Source: Flavobacteriales bacterium (GTDB taxonomy: Bacteria > Bacteroidota > Bacteroidia > Flavobacteriales_D > Sanyastnellaceae). Taken from it: DNA of 64,000 nt. The notes beneath the pieces were generated by a model. The model did not search any database. It had not been told where the DNA came from and worked only from the letters and a program-made list of their open reading frames with translations. Location of the stretch: NCBI GenBank assembly GCA_947466425.1, contig CANIBZ010000001.1, forward strand, positions 1-64,000, given 5' to 3'. The position numbers and the translations under genes are program-made. Of this stretch, positions 17,917 through 27,851 are shown in pieces. Each line of letters starts with the position of its first letter. Positions within the stretch are counted from its first letter, which is position 1.

Positions 17917-18924
17917 CTATTTAACTCGAAGTTTTTGTCCTGCCTTTAATTTTGACGAGGGCTTGATACCATTGAGTTTGCAGATTTTTGAAACGGTTGT
18001 TTTGTTTTTGGAAGCGATGGATGTTAACGAGTCGCCTTTTTTTATCGTGTAATATTTTTTCTCGCTATTTTTTTTAGAGTTGTTATTCGCTTTTGTTTCT
18101 CTACTTTCTTTATTGGTTTTTGCAGTTTTTGCTTGAGGGCTTGCAGGTGCTTTTGTTGGTGTGTAAAGGTTTTTCGGGGTGAGATCAAAAGTGTTTGACT
18201 TCAGTGATTTTTTATTCGGAATAATGAGATAAGCTGGATCGAATGGATTGCCGAGGAAACGGGTTTCAAAATGCAGATGGGCTCCAAACGAATGGCCGGT
18301 GTTTCCTCCGAGCCCTAATAATTCTCCTGCTTGAACATACTGTCCGGAAACAACCATTCTAGCCGACATATGCGCATACAAAGTCTCAAGTCCATTCGGA
18401 TGTCTTACTACCACCACATTGCCGTAGCTATCACTGAATTGTGATATACGCACGAGACCTTCGAAGGCACTTGAAATGGGATCACCTGTTTCTAAATCTA
18501 AATCCAATCCAGCATGTAATCTTCCCCAACGCGGGCCGAAAGGAGAGGTTTGGTGACCTTTTGCAAGTGGGAATACAAAATCACAACTGTCGTTAATAAG
18601 TGTAAAATGAACAGCAGAATCTTTTGCAAAATTGACATTTCTTCTTTTATGCCAGATGTTCTGTGTGTCCCAATTTTGATATCTGGAATAGCTCGGAATC
18701 AGCAGAAGGGAATCAGCAATTCCGTTTAGGCGAAGCTCTATCTGAGTTAAATCAACTGACGGGTTGAACTTGTTTTTTTTAGGCTTTAGAAACTCTGCTG
18801 CGTTCGACCACGATGCCGTGTCTGCCATTAATAATAAGGATGATTCAACTCCTCCTGATGGCTGTGCATGAGGGAGAAGGGTTGAAAAGACAATGACTAC
18901 AATTATTGAAATTTTCCTAAACAT
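17917..18924 (-). CDS. Secreted M23 peptidase with C-terminal LysM domain
   Basis: 335 residues with a signal peptide cut near residue 21. The M23 (lysostaphin-like) zinc site is complete: HAGLDLD (His and Asp ligands) and HLHFE (His ligand), with GGNTGHSFGAH between. The fold begins at SPFGPRWGR. A Lys/Asn-rich linker leads to one LysM domain (residues about 290-335, YYTIKKGDSLTSIASKNKTTVSKI), which binds peptidoglycan. The protein is either a cell wall endopeptidase or a regulator of division. It is divergent from bshB1 and upstream of crtI. Confidence 0.92.
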   Translation of the reverse strand: MFRKISIIVVIVFSTLLPHAQPSGGVESSLLLMADTASWSNAAEFLKPKKNKFNPSVDLTQIELRLNGIADSLLLIPSYSRYQNWDTQNIWHKRRNVNFAKDSAVHFTLINDSCDFVFPLAKGHQTSPFGPRWGRLHAGLDLDLETGDPISSAFEGLVRISQFSDSYGNVVVVRHPNGLETLYAHMSARMVVSGQYVQAGELLGLGGNTGHSFGAHLHFETRFLGNPFDPAYLIIPNKKSLKSNTFDLTPKNLYTPTKAPASPQAKTAKTNKESRETKANNNSKKNSEKKYYTIKKGDSLTSIASKNKTTVSKICKLNGIKPSSKLKAGQKLRVK

Positions 18925-18987
18925 CTTCTGCTAAAATAAGAATTTATTTCTTATCAGTCGTGGACTTTATTTTCAGAGATTTGCAAA

Positions 18988-19692
18988 ATGAATAAAGTTG
19001 ATTTACTTGTTATTTCTGCACATCCCGATGATGCTGAAATTAGCGCAGCAGGAACCATTATAAAATCAGTAAAAGAGGGAAGGATTGTGGCATTGGTAGA
19101 CCTGACACAAGGTGAGCGCGGCACACGTGGTAGTGCGGACTTGCGGATGATAGAAGCGCAGAAAGCGTCGGAAGTTATGGGGACACATTTTAGAGAAAAT
19201 TTGGAATTGGCCGATTGTTTTTTTACCGATACAGAAGAAAACAAAATGCGTATCATAGATGCGATTCGCAAGTATAGACCTGAAATTGTTTTTACCAATT
19301 CCCTTCGTGATCGTCATCCAGATCACGCTCGCGCGGCGAAGTTGGTGGCAGATTGTTGTTTTTATGCGGGACTTCCTAAAATTGTAACAAACTACGAAGC
19401 TTGGCGTCCACGCGCCTTGTACCATTTCAATCAAGATTATTACAACACCCCCGATTTCGTTATTGATATAACAGAACATATGGATCAGAAAATTGAAACC
19501 TTAAAGGCTTTTTCGAGTCAGTTTTTCGATCCGAATTCACAAGAGCCTAAAACTCCAATTTCAGGAAAGGAGTTCTTCGATTTTATAAAAGGCAGAGCCA
19601 TGGATTTTGGACGTTTTGCAGGTTATCAATACGGCGAAGGATTTGTTGCATCGCGACCCATTGGAATGCGCGATGTTTTCAACTTAGACTGA
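18988..19692 (+). CDS. bshB1: Bacillithiol biosynthesis deacetylase BshB1
   Basis: 234 residues of the PIG-L/LmbE deacetylase fold. Zinc ligands appear in AHPDDAE (residues 11-17) and in the later DRHPDHARA. BshB1 removes acetyl from GlcNAc-malate in the synthesis of bacillithiol, the low-molecular-weight thiol of many Bacteroidota and Firmicutes. The GERGTRG segment is typical. Related PIG-L enzymes act on other sugars, but the sequence and length fit BshB1 best. Its end overlaps the flippase gene by nine bases on the opposite strand. Confidence 0.9.
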   Translation: MNKVDLLVISAHPDDAEISAAGTIIKSVKEGRIVALVDLTQGERGTRGSADLRMIEAQKASEVMGTHFRENLELADCFFTDTEENKMRIIDAIRKYRPEIVFTNSLRDRHPDHARAAKLVADCCFYAGLPKIVTNYEAWRPRALYHFNQDYYNTPDFVIDITEHMDQKIETLKAFSSQFFDPNSQEPKTPISGKEFFDFIKGRAMDFGRFAGYQYGEGFVASRPIGMRDVFNLD

Positions 19693-20880
19693 GAATTCTT
19701 TTTTCTTCAATCTTAAAAAGAGGAAAATCTGTACAAGGCTTTGAACTAGAAAAGCAGCCGATGCCGCCATGCACGCACCATTCAATTGATCTGTTGGAAT
19801 GAGCAGTGAAGAGCAAAGAATCGCAACTGCGAACCCAGTTAATGCAGAGTAAAAGTTGTATTGGTGAAGACCTCTACCGGAAAATAAATGAGCAATTGAA
19901 ACGGTTATTGTATTCGCAACAATACCTGGGATTAAAAAGAAAAAACCTTCTTTTATAAACGCTATATCGAAGTCCACGAATAGCGCTAGCCAGCTGTTAG
20001 GGACAATCAAAAAACATAATGTCCCGAATACAGTAGTTGTTACCCCAATGATTAAATAGCGTTTGGTAAGCAAAAGGTGTTCGCTGAAGTTGGATGATTG
20101 CGCAACGCGAGATGCAAGAATTGAGGACAAACTTTTCACTACCGACCAAAGCGCTTCAGCTACATACATGAGAATAGAAAAAACACCTGTGAAAATTTTT
20201 CCTTCGGCGCCGAGATTCTCTAGAAAATACAAATAAGAGCGTTGATTTCCTAGATGGAAAATATTCCCCAACTGCGCATATCCACCAAGCTTTGCAGTTT
20301 GTTGTAAATCGTTTTTCGATAATTCGAAACGCATTTTTTTCCAAACATGCGGAGTGAGAAAAAAACCGACAGTTGCAGTTACAACAAAGGACAGCAGTTG
20401 TCCTGAAATGAACGCCAGAATCCCCCAATCGGTTGTCAAATAAAAACAAGCAACAAAGAGGAGAGAAGAAACAGACTGAGTAAAAAGCAGAATTTGATAG
20501 GACTCGATTTTTTCTTTTCCAAGTAAGATCATTTGCTGCAATACGAATAGTGATTGCAAAGTCCCAAGAAGCAAAGTAAATCCAATGAAAGGAGCACCTA
20601 GGACTAGCAATAAAACAAAGGTTATACTTGCACTTATAGCGATCCAAATAATGGAAGGCAATGCAATTTTATTTTCACCGAGTCGTGGAATCAAATAGAT
20701 GAGCGCACCGCCTCCGATGAACTGACTTAGCGTTGCTAGTATGAGAATTCCGAAATTGATTAACGCAATGGTGCCTTGTCCTTCAATATGGACAAAATGC
20801 AAATTCATAATCACCAAGAGCAACGCCGAAACCAGTCCGAATGCACGATTCAATATGGAAAGAAATTCTACTCTCTTCAT
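19684..20880 (-). CDS. Polysaccharide/lipid-linked sugar flippase (MOP superfamily)
   Basis: 398 residues, with about twelve membrane helices spread along its length. The hydrophobic pattern and LNRAFGLVSALLLVIMN at the N-terminus fit oligosaccharide flippases (Wzx/RfbX type) rather than MATE drug pumps, though sequence conservation in this group is low. It would move an undecaprenyl-linked sugar across the inner membrane. It overlaps the glycosyltransferase by four bases (ATGA), which supports a polysaccharide role. Confidence 0.72.
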   Translation of the reverse strand: MKRVEFLSILNRAFGLVSALLLVIMNLHFVHIEGQGTIALINFGILILATLSQFIGGGALIYLIPRLGENKIALPSIIWIAISASITFVLLLVLGAPFIGFTLLLGTLQSLFVLQQMILLGKEKIESYQILLFTQSVSSLLFVACFYLTTDWGILAFISGQLLSFVVTATVGFFLTPHVWKKMRFELSKNDLQQTAKLGGYAQLGNIFHLGNQRSYLYFLENLGAEGKIFTGVFSILMYVAEALWSVVKSLSSILASRVAQSSNFSEHLLLTKRYLIIGVTTTVFGTLCFLIVPNSWLALFVDFDIAFIKEGFFFLIPGIVANTITVSIAHLFSGRGLHQYNFYSALTGFAVAILCSSLLIPTDQLNGACMAASAAFLVQSLVQIFLFLRLKKKEFSV

Positions 20881-22013
20881 TTGTTCAGTGCTTGTTCATA
20901 TGCGTTCATGAATTGTTTTCCAACCGCCTCGAAAGAAAAATGATTCGTTGCATATGCAGAAATTTCTTCGCGATTAATCTCATTCATTTCGCTGTGAGAT
21001 TCATTTAGTGCATGCAAAAGTTGCGCTTCATTTTTCGCATCAATGAGTTTATTCCATTTGCAAAAGCCCATGTGCTCTGCAATTCCTCCAACGCGAGTAG
21101 CAATTACGTTCATTCCACTGGCCATAGCTTCAATCATAACCAAAGGTAAATTTTCATAGTTACTGAAAAGTACAAAGGTGTGGGAAGCATTCATTTTTTC
21201 TGCAACTTCCTGTTGATTCAACGTTCCGAAAAAGGCGATACTGCTTGAGCGTATGCCTATTTCCAAACTTCTTTTTTTCCAATGTGGAATATCACCGTCG
21301 CCGCCAAGCTCTAAGATTACGTCTTCCGTTTGGTCAGAGAATATCTTCCAAGTGCTAAGAATTCCTTCAATGTTTTTATGGTCGTTGTCTAAATGTGAAA
21401 GATGCACATACGTATGAATTTCATTCTTCTTTTCATTCTTGAAATAGGTCGTATTCACGACGTTTGGAACAATGATCGAAGGCTTGCTGAATCTCAATGT
21501 GCGCATAGCTTGCTCGAGCTGAAACGTTACAGGCAACAGAAGTTTTGATCTATTCGCAATGAATCGCATGTAGCTTTTTATGTGGAAGGGAAGAGGCGAA
21601 CGTTCATTCGGGTGATAACCTGTCCAATTGTCGGAAATGACAAAAGGTATCTTCCAATTTTGTTGAATAAAAAGGGCTTGCCAACCTTCTGGCCAAATCA
21701 TATTTAGTTGAACAAGATCTGGTTTGTTTTGGTTGAAATTGATATGAGCGATTCCTATTTTTAAAGCCTTAATTCTGTTTCGAAATAAGATTCCGTTTGA
21801 GTTATAGTAAACTCGAACCATGCGCACATTTCCTTCTACCTCATCTTCAATCTCGAAAGCGCTGGTCTTATTGTTTTTTGAAAGGTAAAGCACCGTGATA
21901 TTTGCGAAGAGCGCAACAGCTTCTGCATGACGCTGAACAAAATTCCCAAGGGTGGGGTGGGTTTTACTCGGAAACCAACTGCTTAGAAAAAGGACATGAA
22001 GCTTTTTTTTCAC
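20877..22013 (-). CDS. Glycosyltransferase family 4
   Basis: 378 residues from GTG 22013; the longer frame to 22034 begins with TTG and is unlikely. Both GT-B halves are visible: the N-terminal VLFLSSWFPSKTHPTLGNFVQRH and the C-terminal GGDGDIPHWKKR, with the nucleotide-sugar motif ENLPLVMIEAMASGMNVIATRVGG (acidic E-x7-E pattern). It adds a sugar to a growing glycan. With the coupled flippase it forms a small surface polysaccharide unit. Donor and acceptor cannot be told from sequence. Confidence 0.85.
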   Translation of the reverse strand: MKKKLHVLFLSSWFPSKTHPTLGNFVQRHAEAVALFANITVLYLSKNNKTSAFEIEDEVEGNVRMVRVYYNSNGILFRNRIKALKIGIAHINFNQNKPDLVQLNMIWPEGWQALFIQQNWKIPFVISDNWTGYHPNERSPLPFHIKSYMRFIANRSKLLLPVTFQLEQAMRTLRFSKPSIIVPNVVNTTYFKNEKKNEIHTYVHLSHLDNDHKNIEGILSTWKIFSDQTEDVILELGGDGDIPHWKKRSLEIGIRSSSIAFFGTLNQQEVAEKMNASHTFVLFSNYENLPLVMIEAMASGMNVIATRVGGIAEHMGFCKWNKLIDAKNEAQLLHALNESHSEMNEINREEISAYATNHFSFEAVGKQFMNAYEQALNK

Positions 22014-22051
22014 TGCTGCAAGATACAAATTCAAAAAAATACTAGGGTCTA

Positions 22052-22084
22052 TTTGTTCAAATAGAATGAATGTGTTTATCTTTG
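22052..22084 (+). promoter_or_regulatory. Promoter of tRNA-His
   Basis: A -33 type TTTG at 22052-22055 and a -7 TATCTTTG at 22077-22084, 21 bases apart, match the Bacteroidota pattern. The start would fall near 22090, about eight bases before the mature tRNA. Confidence 0.7.
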
Positions 22085-22097
22085 CGCCCTCTTAGAC

Positions 22098-22175
22098 GGT
22101 GGTTTTAGCTCAGTTGGTTAGAGCATCAGTTTGTGGTTCTGAGGGTCGTGGGTTCGAATCCCATAAGCCACCCCA
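22098..22175 (+). tRNA. tRNA-His (anticodon GTG)
   Basis: The cloverleaf folds with the extra G at -1 (22098) facing C73, the identity mark of histidine tRNA. The acceptor stem is 22099-22105 with 22165-22171, the T-loop reads TTCGAAT, and CCA is encoded at 22173-22175. The anticodon GTG is at 22133-22135. The innermost anticodon-stem pair appears as T-T (22130 against 22138), which is slightly unusual. No other tRNA lies nearby. Confidence 0.96.
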
Positions 22176-22184
22176 CTAGAAAAG

Positions 22185-22211
22185 AAAAGGTCGACATTGT
22201 CGACCTTTTTT
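22185..22211. terminator. Bidirectional terminator between tRNA-His and trxB
   Basis: An 11-bp stem (AAAAGGTCGAC with its complement, three-base loop) has a T run on both strands. It can end the tRNA transcript on the plus strand and trxB on the minus strand. Confidence 0.85.
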
Positions 22212-22227
22212 CTTAGAATAAATTTTC

Positions 22228-23178
22228 TTAGTGAATTCCTTTCGAAGCCAAATAACGTTCAGCATCTAATGCAGCCATGCATCCAGTTCCCGCCGCAGTA
22301 ACTGCTTGGCGGTAATTTTTATCTGCTGCATCTCCCGCTACAAAGACCCCTTCAACATTGGTCTTCGAAGAGCCGGGAGTGTTTAAGATATAGCCGGTTT
22401 CATCTGTGTTGATGAATTCTTTGAATACGCCCGTATTCGGATTGTGTCCGATTGCAACGAAGAATCCAGTAATGTCAACGGTGCGACTTTCACCAGTAGC
22501 AGAGTTCTTGAAGATTGCTCCTTCAACGCCGTCTTTTCCTAAAATATCTTCTGTGGTTGAGTTCCAAAGAATTTCAATGTTCGGTGTTTCCAAAACACGA
22601 TTTTGCATGGCTCTAGAAGCACGCATTTTATCGCTTCGAACAATCATATATACTTTTCTGCAAAGTTTTGCTAAGTATGTCGCTTCTTCAGCTGCTGTAT
22701 CTCCAGCACCAACAATAGCTACGTCTTGATTACGATAGAAAAAACCATCGCAAACGGCGCAAGCACTAACACCACCGCCAAGATTGCGCAAGCGAATTTC
22801 GTTGTCAAGGCCTAACCATTTCGCAGAGGCACCTGTTGCAATAATGACAGAATCTGCAGAAACGATATGCTTTCCATTATCTATTTCAACGAAGTGTTTG
22901 CTTCCGGAAAAATCTACTTTGGTTACCCATCCGTTGCGAATGTCTGTTCCGAAACGTTTCGCCTGATTTTCCATGTCGGCCATTAGCTCAGGTCCACGAA
23001 CTCCAGAGGGATATCCAGGGAAATTATCAACTTCGGTCGTGTCCATCAATTGTCCTCCCGGCTGTTGCCCTTGATAAATAACAGGCTTCATATCTGCACG
23101 TGCAGCGTAGATTGCTGCTGTATATCCTGCCGGTCCGCTACCTATGATGAGGCATTTGATGTGTTCGTTCGCTTCCAT
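22228..23178 (-). CDS. trxB: Thioredoxin reductase
   Basis: 316 residues. The FAD motif is GSGPAGYTAA (13-22), the redox active site CAVCDG has Cys140 and Cys143, the NADPH motif is GAGDTAAEEA, and the C-terminal FAD motif reads VFVAGDAADKNYRQ. It passes electrons from NADPH to thioredoxin. A single gene with its own -7 box (TATATTTG at 23202-23209) and the shared terminator, so it is monocistronic. Confidence 0.97.
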   Translation of the reverse strand: MEANEHIKCLIIGSGPAGYTAAIYAARADMKPVIYQGQQPGGQLMDTTEVDNFPGYPSGVRGPELMADMENQAKRFGTDIRNGWVTKVDFSGSKHFVEIDNGKHIVSADSVIIATGASAKWLGLDNEIRLRNLGGGVSACAVCDGFFYRNQDVAIVGAGDTAAEEATYLAKLCRKVYMIVRSDKMRASRAMQNRVLETPNIEILWNSTTEDILGKDGVEGAIFKNSATGESRTVDITGFFVAIGHNPNTGVFKEFINTDETGYILNTPGSSKTNVEGVFVAGDAADKNYRQAVTAAGTGCMAALDAERYLASKGIH

Positions 23179-23201
23179 GTTATTCTAATTTTTTGAGAGC
23201 A

Positions 23202-23209
23202 CAAATATA
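23202..23209 (-). promoter_or_regulatory. -7 element of trxB (TATATTTG)
   Basis: On the minus strand TATATTTG lies 23 bases upstream of ATG 23178. The predicted start gives a leader of about 16 bases. The match to TAnnTTTG is exact. Confidence 0.6.
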
Positions 23210-23249
23210 GTGCGAGTGGTGTTTTACAATGTGTGATTTTACGCACACG

Positions 23250-24002
23250 TTATTCAAAGGCTTGAATCAAGAATGCATCCCAAAGCGGATCTTCAGGCGG
23301 TGGCGCTGAAATTACCACTGGAGTCTTTTTTACAGGATGTGTAAATTCAATTTTTCTAGCATGAAGATGAATACTCGCGTTGTCGTTGGTGCGCTTGCTT
23401 CCGTATTTGATGTCTCCTTTAATCGGACAACCCAATTGAGAAAGTGTTGCACGTATTTGGTGGTGCCTTCCCGTTTTCGGATAAACTTCAACGAAAGTAT
23501 AATGGTCACCTTTTCCAAGCACTTTGTAGGTCAGTTCAGATTCTTTTCTGTCGGCAGCCGGTTCGTTATAAAAGAAAGACTTGTTTTGCTTTTCATCTTT
23601 CCACAAGTAGTTAATCACATGGCCTTCCATCTTGGGTGGTGCGTCTTGCACTACAGCCCAATACGTTTTGAAAACATCCCGTGTTTTAAAATCAATCGTA
23701 AGTCTTGAAAGCGCTTTGCTTGTTTTTGCGAAAACTACAACGCCACTTACAGGTCTATCTATACGATGAACTGTCCCGCAAAAAACTTCACCGGGTTTGT
23801 TGTAGGTTATCTTAAGGTATTGTTTAATGATGTCACTTAATACGACATCGCCTGTTTTATCGCCTTGAACGATATCAGAGTTTCTCTTGTTTACGGCAAT
23901 AATGTGATTGTCTTCGTAAAGAATACGAAGGTTTTCGAGGGTGGTTACTTCAAGCGGTTTTTTTGGTGCTCGGTCCCAAACTTTGGGCGCGTGTTTCTTC
24001 AT
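23250..24002 (-). CDS. RluA-family RNA pseudouridine synthase
   Basis: 250 residues from ATG 24002; the preceding TTG would add one residue. The catalytic motif is HRIDRPVSG (usual form HRLDxxTSG), with the Asp as nucleophile. The C-terminal GRHHQIRATLSQLGCPIKGDIKYG is a second family motif. No S4 RNA-binding domain is present, so it is a short RluA-type enzyme; the target uridine in rRNA or tRNA cannot be told. Start and panB stop overlap (TGATG), so the genes are coupled. Confidence 0.92.
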   Translation of the reverse strand: MKKHAPKVWDRAPKKPLEVTTLENLRILYEDNHIIAVNKRNSDIVQGDKTGDVVLSDIIKQYLKITYNKPGEVFCGTVHRIDRPVSGVVVFAKTSKALSRLTIDFKTRDVFKTYWAVVQDAPPKMEGHVINYLWKDEKQNKSFFYNEPAADRKESELTYKVLGKGDHYTFVEVYPKTGRHHQIRATLSQLGCPIKGDIKYGSKRTNDNASIHLHARKIEFTHPVKKTPVVISAPPPEDPLWDAFLIQAFE

Positions 24003-24817
24003 CAATACTGCTCCTTGTTGTTCGGGAAATCCGCGCTTCTTACATCGCTCACATATTGTTCAAGCGCTGTTTTCATTTGTTCTCCCATGTTTAAATATTT
24101 CCTTAAAAAGCGAGGCGTAAATCCTTCAGTAATGCCAAGCATATCGTGCAGTACCAGCACTTGTCCGTCTACATCGCCTCCAGCGCCAATTCCAATAATT
24201 GGAACATGAACTTCCTGCGCAACGCGCTTGGCAAGTGCCGCAGGAATTTTCTCTAATACAATAGCAAAACAACCACTTTCTGCTAAAAGTTTCGCATCGT
24301 GAATCAAACGATCGGCTTCAACTTCTTCCTTAGCACGAACTTGATAGGTTCCGAATTTATAAATACTCTGAGGAGTTAATCCAAGGTGCCCCATTACAGG
24401 AATACCCGCGGTTAAAATACGTTTTACACTTTCAACAATTTCTTCTCCACCTTCCATCTTAACGGCGTGTCCGCCCGTTTCCTTCATGATTCGAATAGCA
24501 GAGTTCAACGCTTCTTTCGAATTTCCTTGGTACGAGCCAAAGGGCATATCAACAACAACAAGTGAACGACTGCAGGCGCGAACTACGCTTGCTGCGTGAT
24601 AAATCATTTGATCCAAGGTAATTGGAAGAGTGGTCTCATGTCCTGCCATTACATTCGACGCCGAATCACCAACTAGAATAACGTCAATTCCAGATTGATC
24701 AACAATTAGAGCCATCGAATAGTCGTAGGCGGTGAGCATTGCAATCTTCTCGCCCTTATTCTTCATTTCTTGAAGCGTGTGGGTGGTGACTCTGCGAACT
24801 ACTTTGTTTACTGACAT
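24002..24817 (-). CDS. panB: 3-methyl-2-oxobutanoate hydroxymethyltransferase
   Basis: 271 residues. PanB makes ketopantoate for pantothenate and coenzyme A, adding a hydroxymethyl group from methylene-THF. Family motifs: [46 protein letters not shown] and the later [20 protein letters not shown]. Length is normal. It is coupled to the pseudouridine synthase downstream. Confidence 0.97.
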   Translation of the reverse strand: MSVNKVVRRVTTHTLQEMKNKGEKIAMLTAYDYSMALIVDQSGIDVILVGDSASNVMAGHETTLPITLDQMIYHAASVVRACSRSLVVVDMPFGSYQGNSKEALNSAIRIMKETGGHAVKMEGGEEIVESVKRILTAGIPVMGHLGLTPQSIYKFGTYQVRAKEEVEADRLIHDAKLLAESGCFAIVLEKIPAALAKRVAQEVHVPIIGIGAGGDVDGQVLVLHDMLGITEGFTPRFLRKYLNMGEQMKTALEQYVSDVRSADFPNNKEQY

Positions 24818-24848
24818 GGTTTGTTTTTTAGAGCGGCAAAAGTGGGGA

Positions 24849-27839
24849 TTATTCCTTTACAAATATTTTTTTAGCGACAATTCCTTTTGAGCTATCTGAA
24901 ATTTGAATGGCATACATTCCCGTGCTGAATTGCGAAACATCGATTCGGGTAGAACCTTGGTTTTGCATATTTCCGCTGTGAATCAATTTTCCTTGAATAT
25001 CGAAGATGGAATAAGTCAATCCTCTGAATTGTGCTTCAGCCACTACTTGAATGTAGTCTTGGGCAGGTGAAGGATAAATTCTGAAGACAGATTCTTCTTC
25101 CTCATTCACATTCACATTCGATTGGAAATGGGCGGTGAATTGGGCAATATTCAATGAGATATTTCCTTCCCAAACAGAATCTAAAATATCATTGATTAAA
25201 CTGCTGTTATCCCAATAAGCGAATTCAAACCCTGGATTTGCAATGGCTTCAATTTTCACAGGAACACCGTCGAAGTAGACTCCTGTCCAAGGGTATTCAG
25301 TGGGTTGAATGGTACTGATGTGAATTTGTCCTGATCCTGCTGGCAACACGTCAAGCGTTACATCTACTTGTTGAGGCAATGCGAATCTGTTTTGAATGTG
25401 ATTGCGAACCTGCTCTGTTCTGCACAACAATTCCGATTGGAAGGTCATGTGATTGTTGTAGAAATTATCCATTTGTCCGGGCACGTTATTCGGATCTCCC
25501 CAGCGCTGATATTCATTGGGCATTTCAGGTGCATTGAGGTTGAAGTATCTGTTTTCAACAGCAATCAATCTTTCAGGTCGGTAGTTCGTGTTCATTAAAT
25601 CGGCGAAGCGATTGATGAAGTAGTTTTTGTAAAGTGCGTTTTGAATGCTCTGTAACCAAATGTTTATATACGGATTGTCGGTGCTCTGTCCAGACATGTA
25701 ATCGATGTGATTGGTATAACAATCGGTCCAGGCATTCGGATTCAGCGATAGTTCCAAATCAATAGTTGCGAATCTCCAACGGTTGTTGGTTGTGTTGGAA
25801 CGATAAATTTTTATGTTGTTACCCGGCCAGTCTACATTGCCCATCCAAGATTCTGAGATAATGTAATCTGTGTAATAAGTCATGTCGAAATGTTGATCCG
25901 CTTCGCTCCAATAGGTTGGACTTGCTTCGTTCAAGGCATTGAATGCATTGTATGAATTCCAGAAATTAGCGGTAGATCCTTGAACGGCGCGAAGCATACC
26001 TCCGTACCAATAGCTCAGTGACATAAGTTCTACAGAATCTTTGATTGCGCCTTCGTTTTCCTTGAACATTTCCGCGTTGTATTTTTCACGCAGTTCGTAG
26101 AGTCCGAAATATTGTCCATTGATGTAGACTGTTGCTGGACGATAAGCGCTGTAATACGCATTCGCTCCGCGACACATTAATTCGGCTTGACACGCCTCTT
26201 TGTATGGCAGAACTAAATATTGATTGCTTCCATTTCGAAGGTAGAATTCAGAATACTTATTTCTGTTTGGTCTTCCTGGAATAATAACTTGATTTACTGA
26301 ATTCTCACCCAACACGCTGTGCGCCAGTTCCAATCGGAAAGAGTGTTGTGGTTGAGAGCGACTTCCACCTGCACCTCCGTCTATTTGCATACCGGTGTTC
26401 TGAGAAAACATAAGCGGGTGCCCAGGAATGGAATCGAAATAATCTAAGTGTGCATTGCGCATCCAGTCTTGGTCCCAGTGATCGAAGATGCCATCGTTTC
26501 CATACAAATTCGCGTTGTCTGTTGTTATGGAAAGAATGGGAGTGGTGTGACTGATGTTGAAAAGGAAAGAAGCGGATGTAACACTACTCGGAATGTAATT
26601 GGGTTTGAAGGCGCGGGCGCGCAATATTTTAGACTGAAAGAAGGTCAGCGGAGTTCCGGTGTAAATTGGAGAACTGCTTGTCGGTTCACTTCCATCTATG
26701 GTGTAATGAATTGTTGAAGGAGCCGTGTTCAAATCGAGAATGGTAGCATTGAATGGTGCTGCGTAGACACCTGGGTTGTGGTCGAACAAAGGGGCAATGG
26801 CATAACCTAAGGCAGGCGCTCCGCTATTGCTTGCATGCGGAGTGGGTGTTGCGAAAATTGAATTTGAATTCGATCCGTTCGGATAACGTCCAACGCTTAT
26901 ATCCACTGCTTGACATTTCACAATTAAACTGTTTTCCAACACTTGTGAAGGATTGTAAAGGAACAGCGTATCACCCCCACCTGAAATTTTGAAACTCGTG
27001 TGAAATTGTGTTCCCGAATTTGGAAGGAACTCATTCGTCATTGAAGCCTGAGGAGTATTCTTCATGGCTATTTCGATGTATGTATAATTCACAGCATCGG
27101 TTGCAGCTACATTGAATCCAAGTGAATTAACCGGTCCTGCTGAAAGACCTGCAGCTGTGAGTTCAGCAGCGGGAATGAGCATTTGATTGCGGGCACTCCA
27201 ATACCAATTTCCGTAAGGTGCCGGGTAATCTGTATTTCCGTTCTGGATGTTTCCGGTTCCAATGGTAACACCGTTTAATTTCATATTCGGACGTTGGTTC
27301 ACGACGGTGCCTAAAACTGCCGAGCAAGAGGCTTCGCTACCGTCGTTAAATGCGAAAGTTGTTGAACCATAGGACGTAGCAGATTGTCTGAATTGAGAAT
27401 TAGTGATGTATCCTGTATTGCTCCAAGAACATACGTTCACAGCAATACTTGATACACCGTCCCATTGAAATGGGGTTGTAAAGTTGTGCGTATTCCATCC
27501 GACAACTGGTGTGAATGCCCCCGTGTTAATAGTTGTTGTGAAGGGCGCTGTCGCGAAACGGTTTTTTTCGCTGCAAAAAACAACTAGGAATTCTCCTGGA
27601 TTCATTGTGTAATGAGGGAAAGTCCATTCTGCAGGCGTGGTTGAATTATCGGTTAGTGAGTAGCCGAACAAATCCACGGCCGACGTTCCAGCATTGTACA
27701 ATTCAATCCAATCTTCGTATTCTCCGTCTTCATCGGCAAGGGTGTGGTAGTTCTTGTTGCTGCCTTCATTGATAACAATTTGAGACCAAGTGAAATTTGA
27801 AATGCAGATTGCGGTGAAAAGTATGACTAGTTTTTTCAT
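24849..27839 (-). CDS. T9SS-secreted CotH-like protein with lamin-tail domain
   Basis: 996 residues with a signal peptide (cut near residue 19). Order of parts: lamin-tail domain (about 20-110, [20 protein letters not shown]), a beta-rich region, a chitobiase-like beta domain (about 355-420, [19 protein letters not shown]), and a CotH kinase-like domain (about 440-790, [22 protein letters not shown], then YELREKYN and the metal-site-like ATIDLELSL). The last 80 residues ([13 protein letters not shown] to VAKKIFVKE) are a T9SS type A sorting domain. CotH proteins in other bacteria phosphorylate spore coat proteins; here it may act on an extracellular protein. It is probably cell surface or secreted. 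Confidence 0.88.
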   Translation of the reverse strand: MKKLVILFTAICISNFTWSQIVINEGSNKNYHTLADEDGEYEDWIELYNAGTSAVDLFGYSLTDNSTTPAEWTFPHYTMNPGEFLVVFCSEKNRFATAPFTTTINTGAFTPVVGWNTHNFTTPFQWDGVSSIAVNVCSWSNTGYITNSQFRQSATSYGSTTFAFNDGSEASCSAVLGTVVNQRPNMKLNGVTIGTGNIQNGNTDYPAPYGNWYWSARNQMLIPAAELTAAGLSAGPVNSLGFNVAATDAVNYTYIEIAMKNTPQASMTNEFLPNSGTQFHTSFKISGGGDTLFLYNPSQVLENSLIVKCQAVDISVGRYPNGSNSNSIFATPTPHASNSGAPALGYAIAPLFDHNPGVYAAPFNATILDLNTAPSTIHYTIDGSEPTSSSPIYTGTPLTFFQSKILRARAFKPNYIPSSVTSASFLFNISHTTPILSITTDNANLYGNDGIFDHWDQDWMRNAHLDYFDSIPGHPLMFSQNTGMQIDGGAGGSRSQPQHSFRLELAHSVLGENSVNQVIIPGRPNRNKYSEFYLRNGSNQYLVLPYKEACQAELMCRGANAYYSAYRPATVYINGQYFGLYELREKYNAEMFKENEGAIKDSVELMSLSYWYGGMLRAVQGSTANFWNSYNAFNALNEASPTYWSEADQHFDMTYYTDYIISESWMGNVDWPGNNIKIYRSNTTNNRWRFATIDLELSLNPNAWTDCYTNHIDYMSGQSTDNPYINIWLQSIQNALYKNYFINRFADLMNTNYRPERLIAVENRYFNLNAPEMPNEYQRWGDPNNVPGQMDNFYNNHMTFQSELLCRTEQVRNHIQNRFALPQQVDVTLDVLPAGSGQIHISTIQPTEYPWTGVYFDGVPVKIEAIANPGFEFAYWDNSSLINDILDSVWEGNISLNIAQFTAHFQSNVNVNEEEESVFRIYPSPAQDYIQVVAEAQFRGLTYSIFDIQGKLIHSGNMQNQGSTRIDVSQFSTGMYAIQISDSSKGIVAKKIFVKE

Positions 27840-27851
27840 TCTATAAAGGTA

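Noticed and set aside
24003-24005. TTG start for the RluA-type gene
   Set aside because: The ATG immediately after it overlaps the panB stop in the common TGATG pattern and is a better start.
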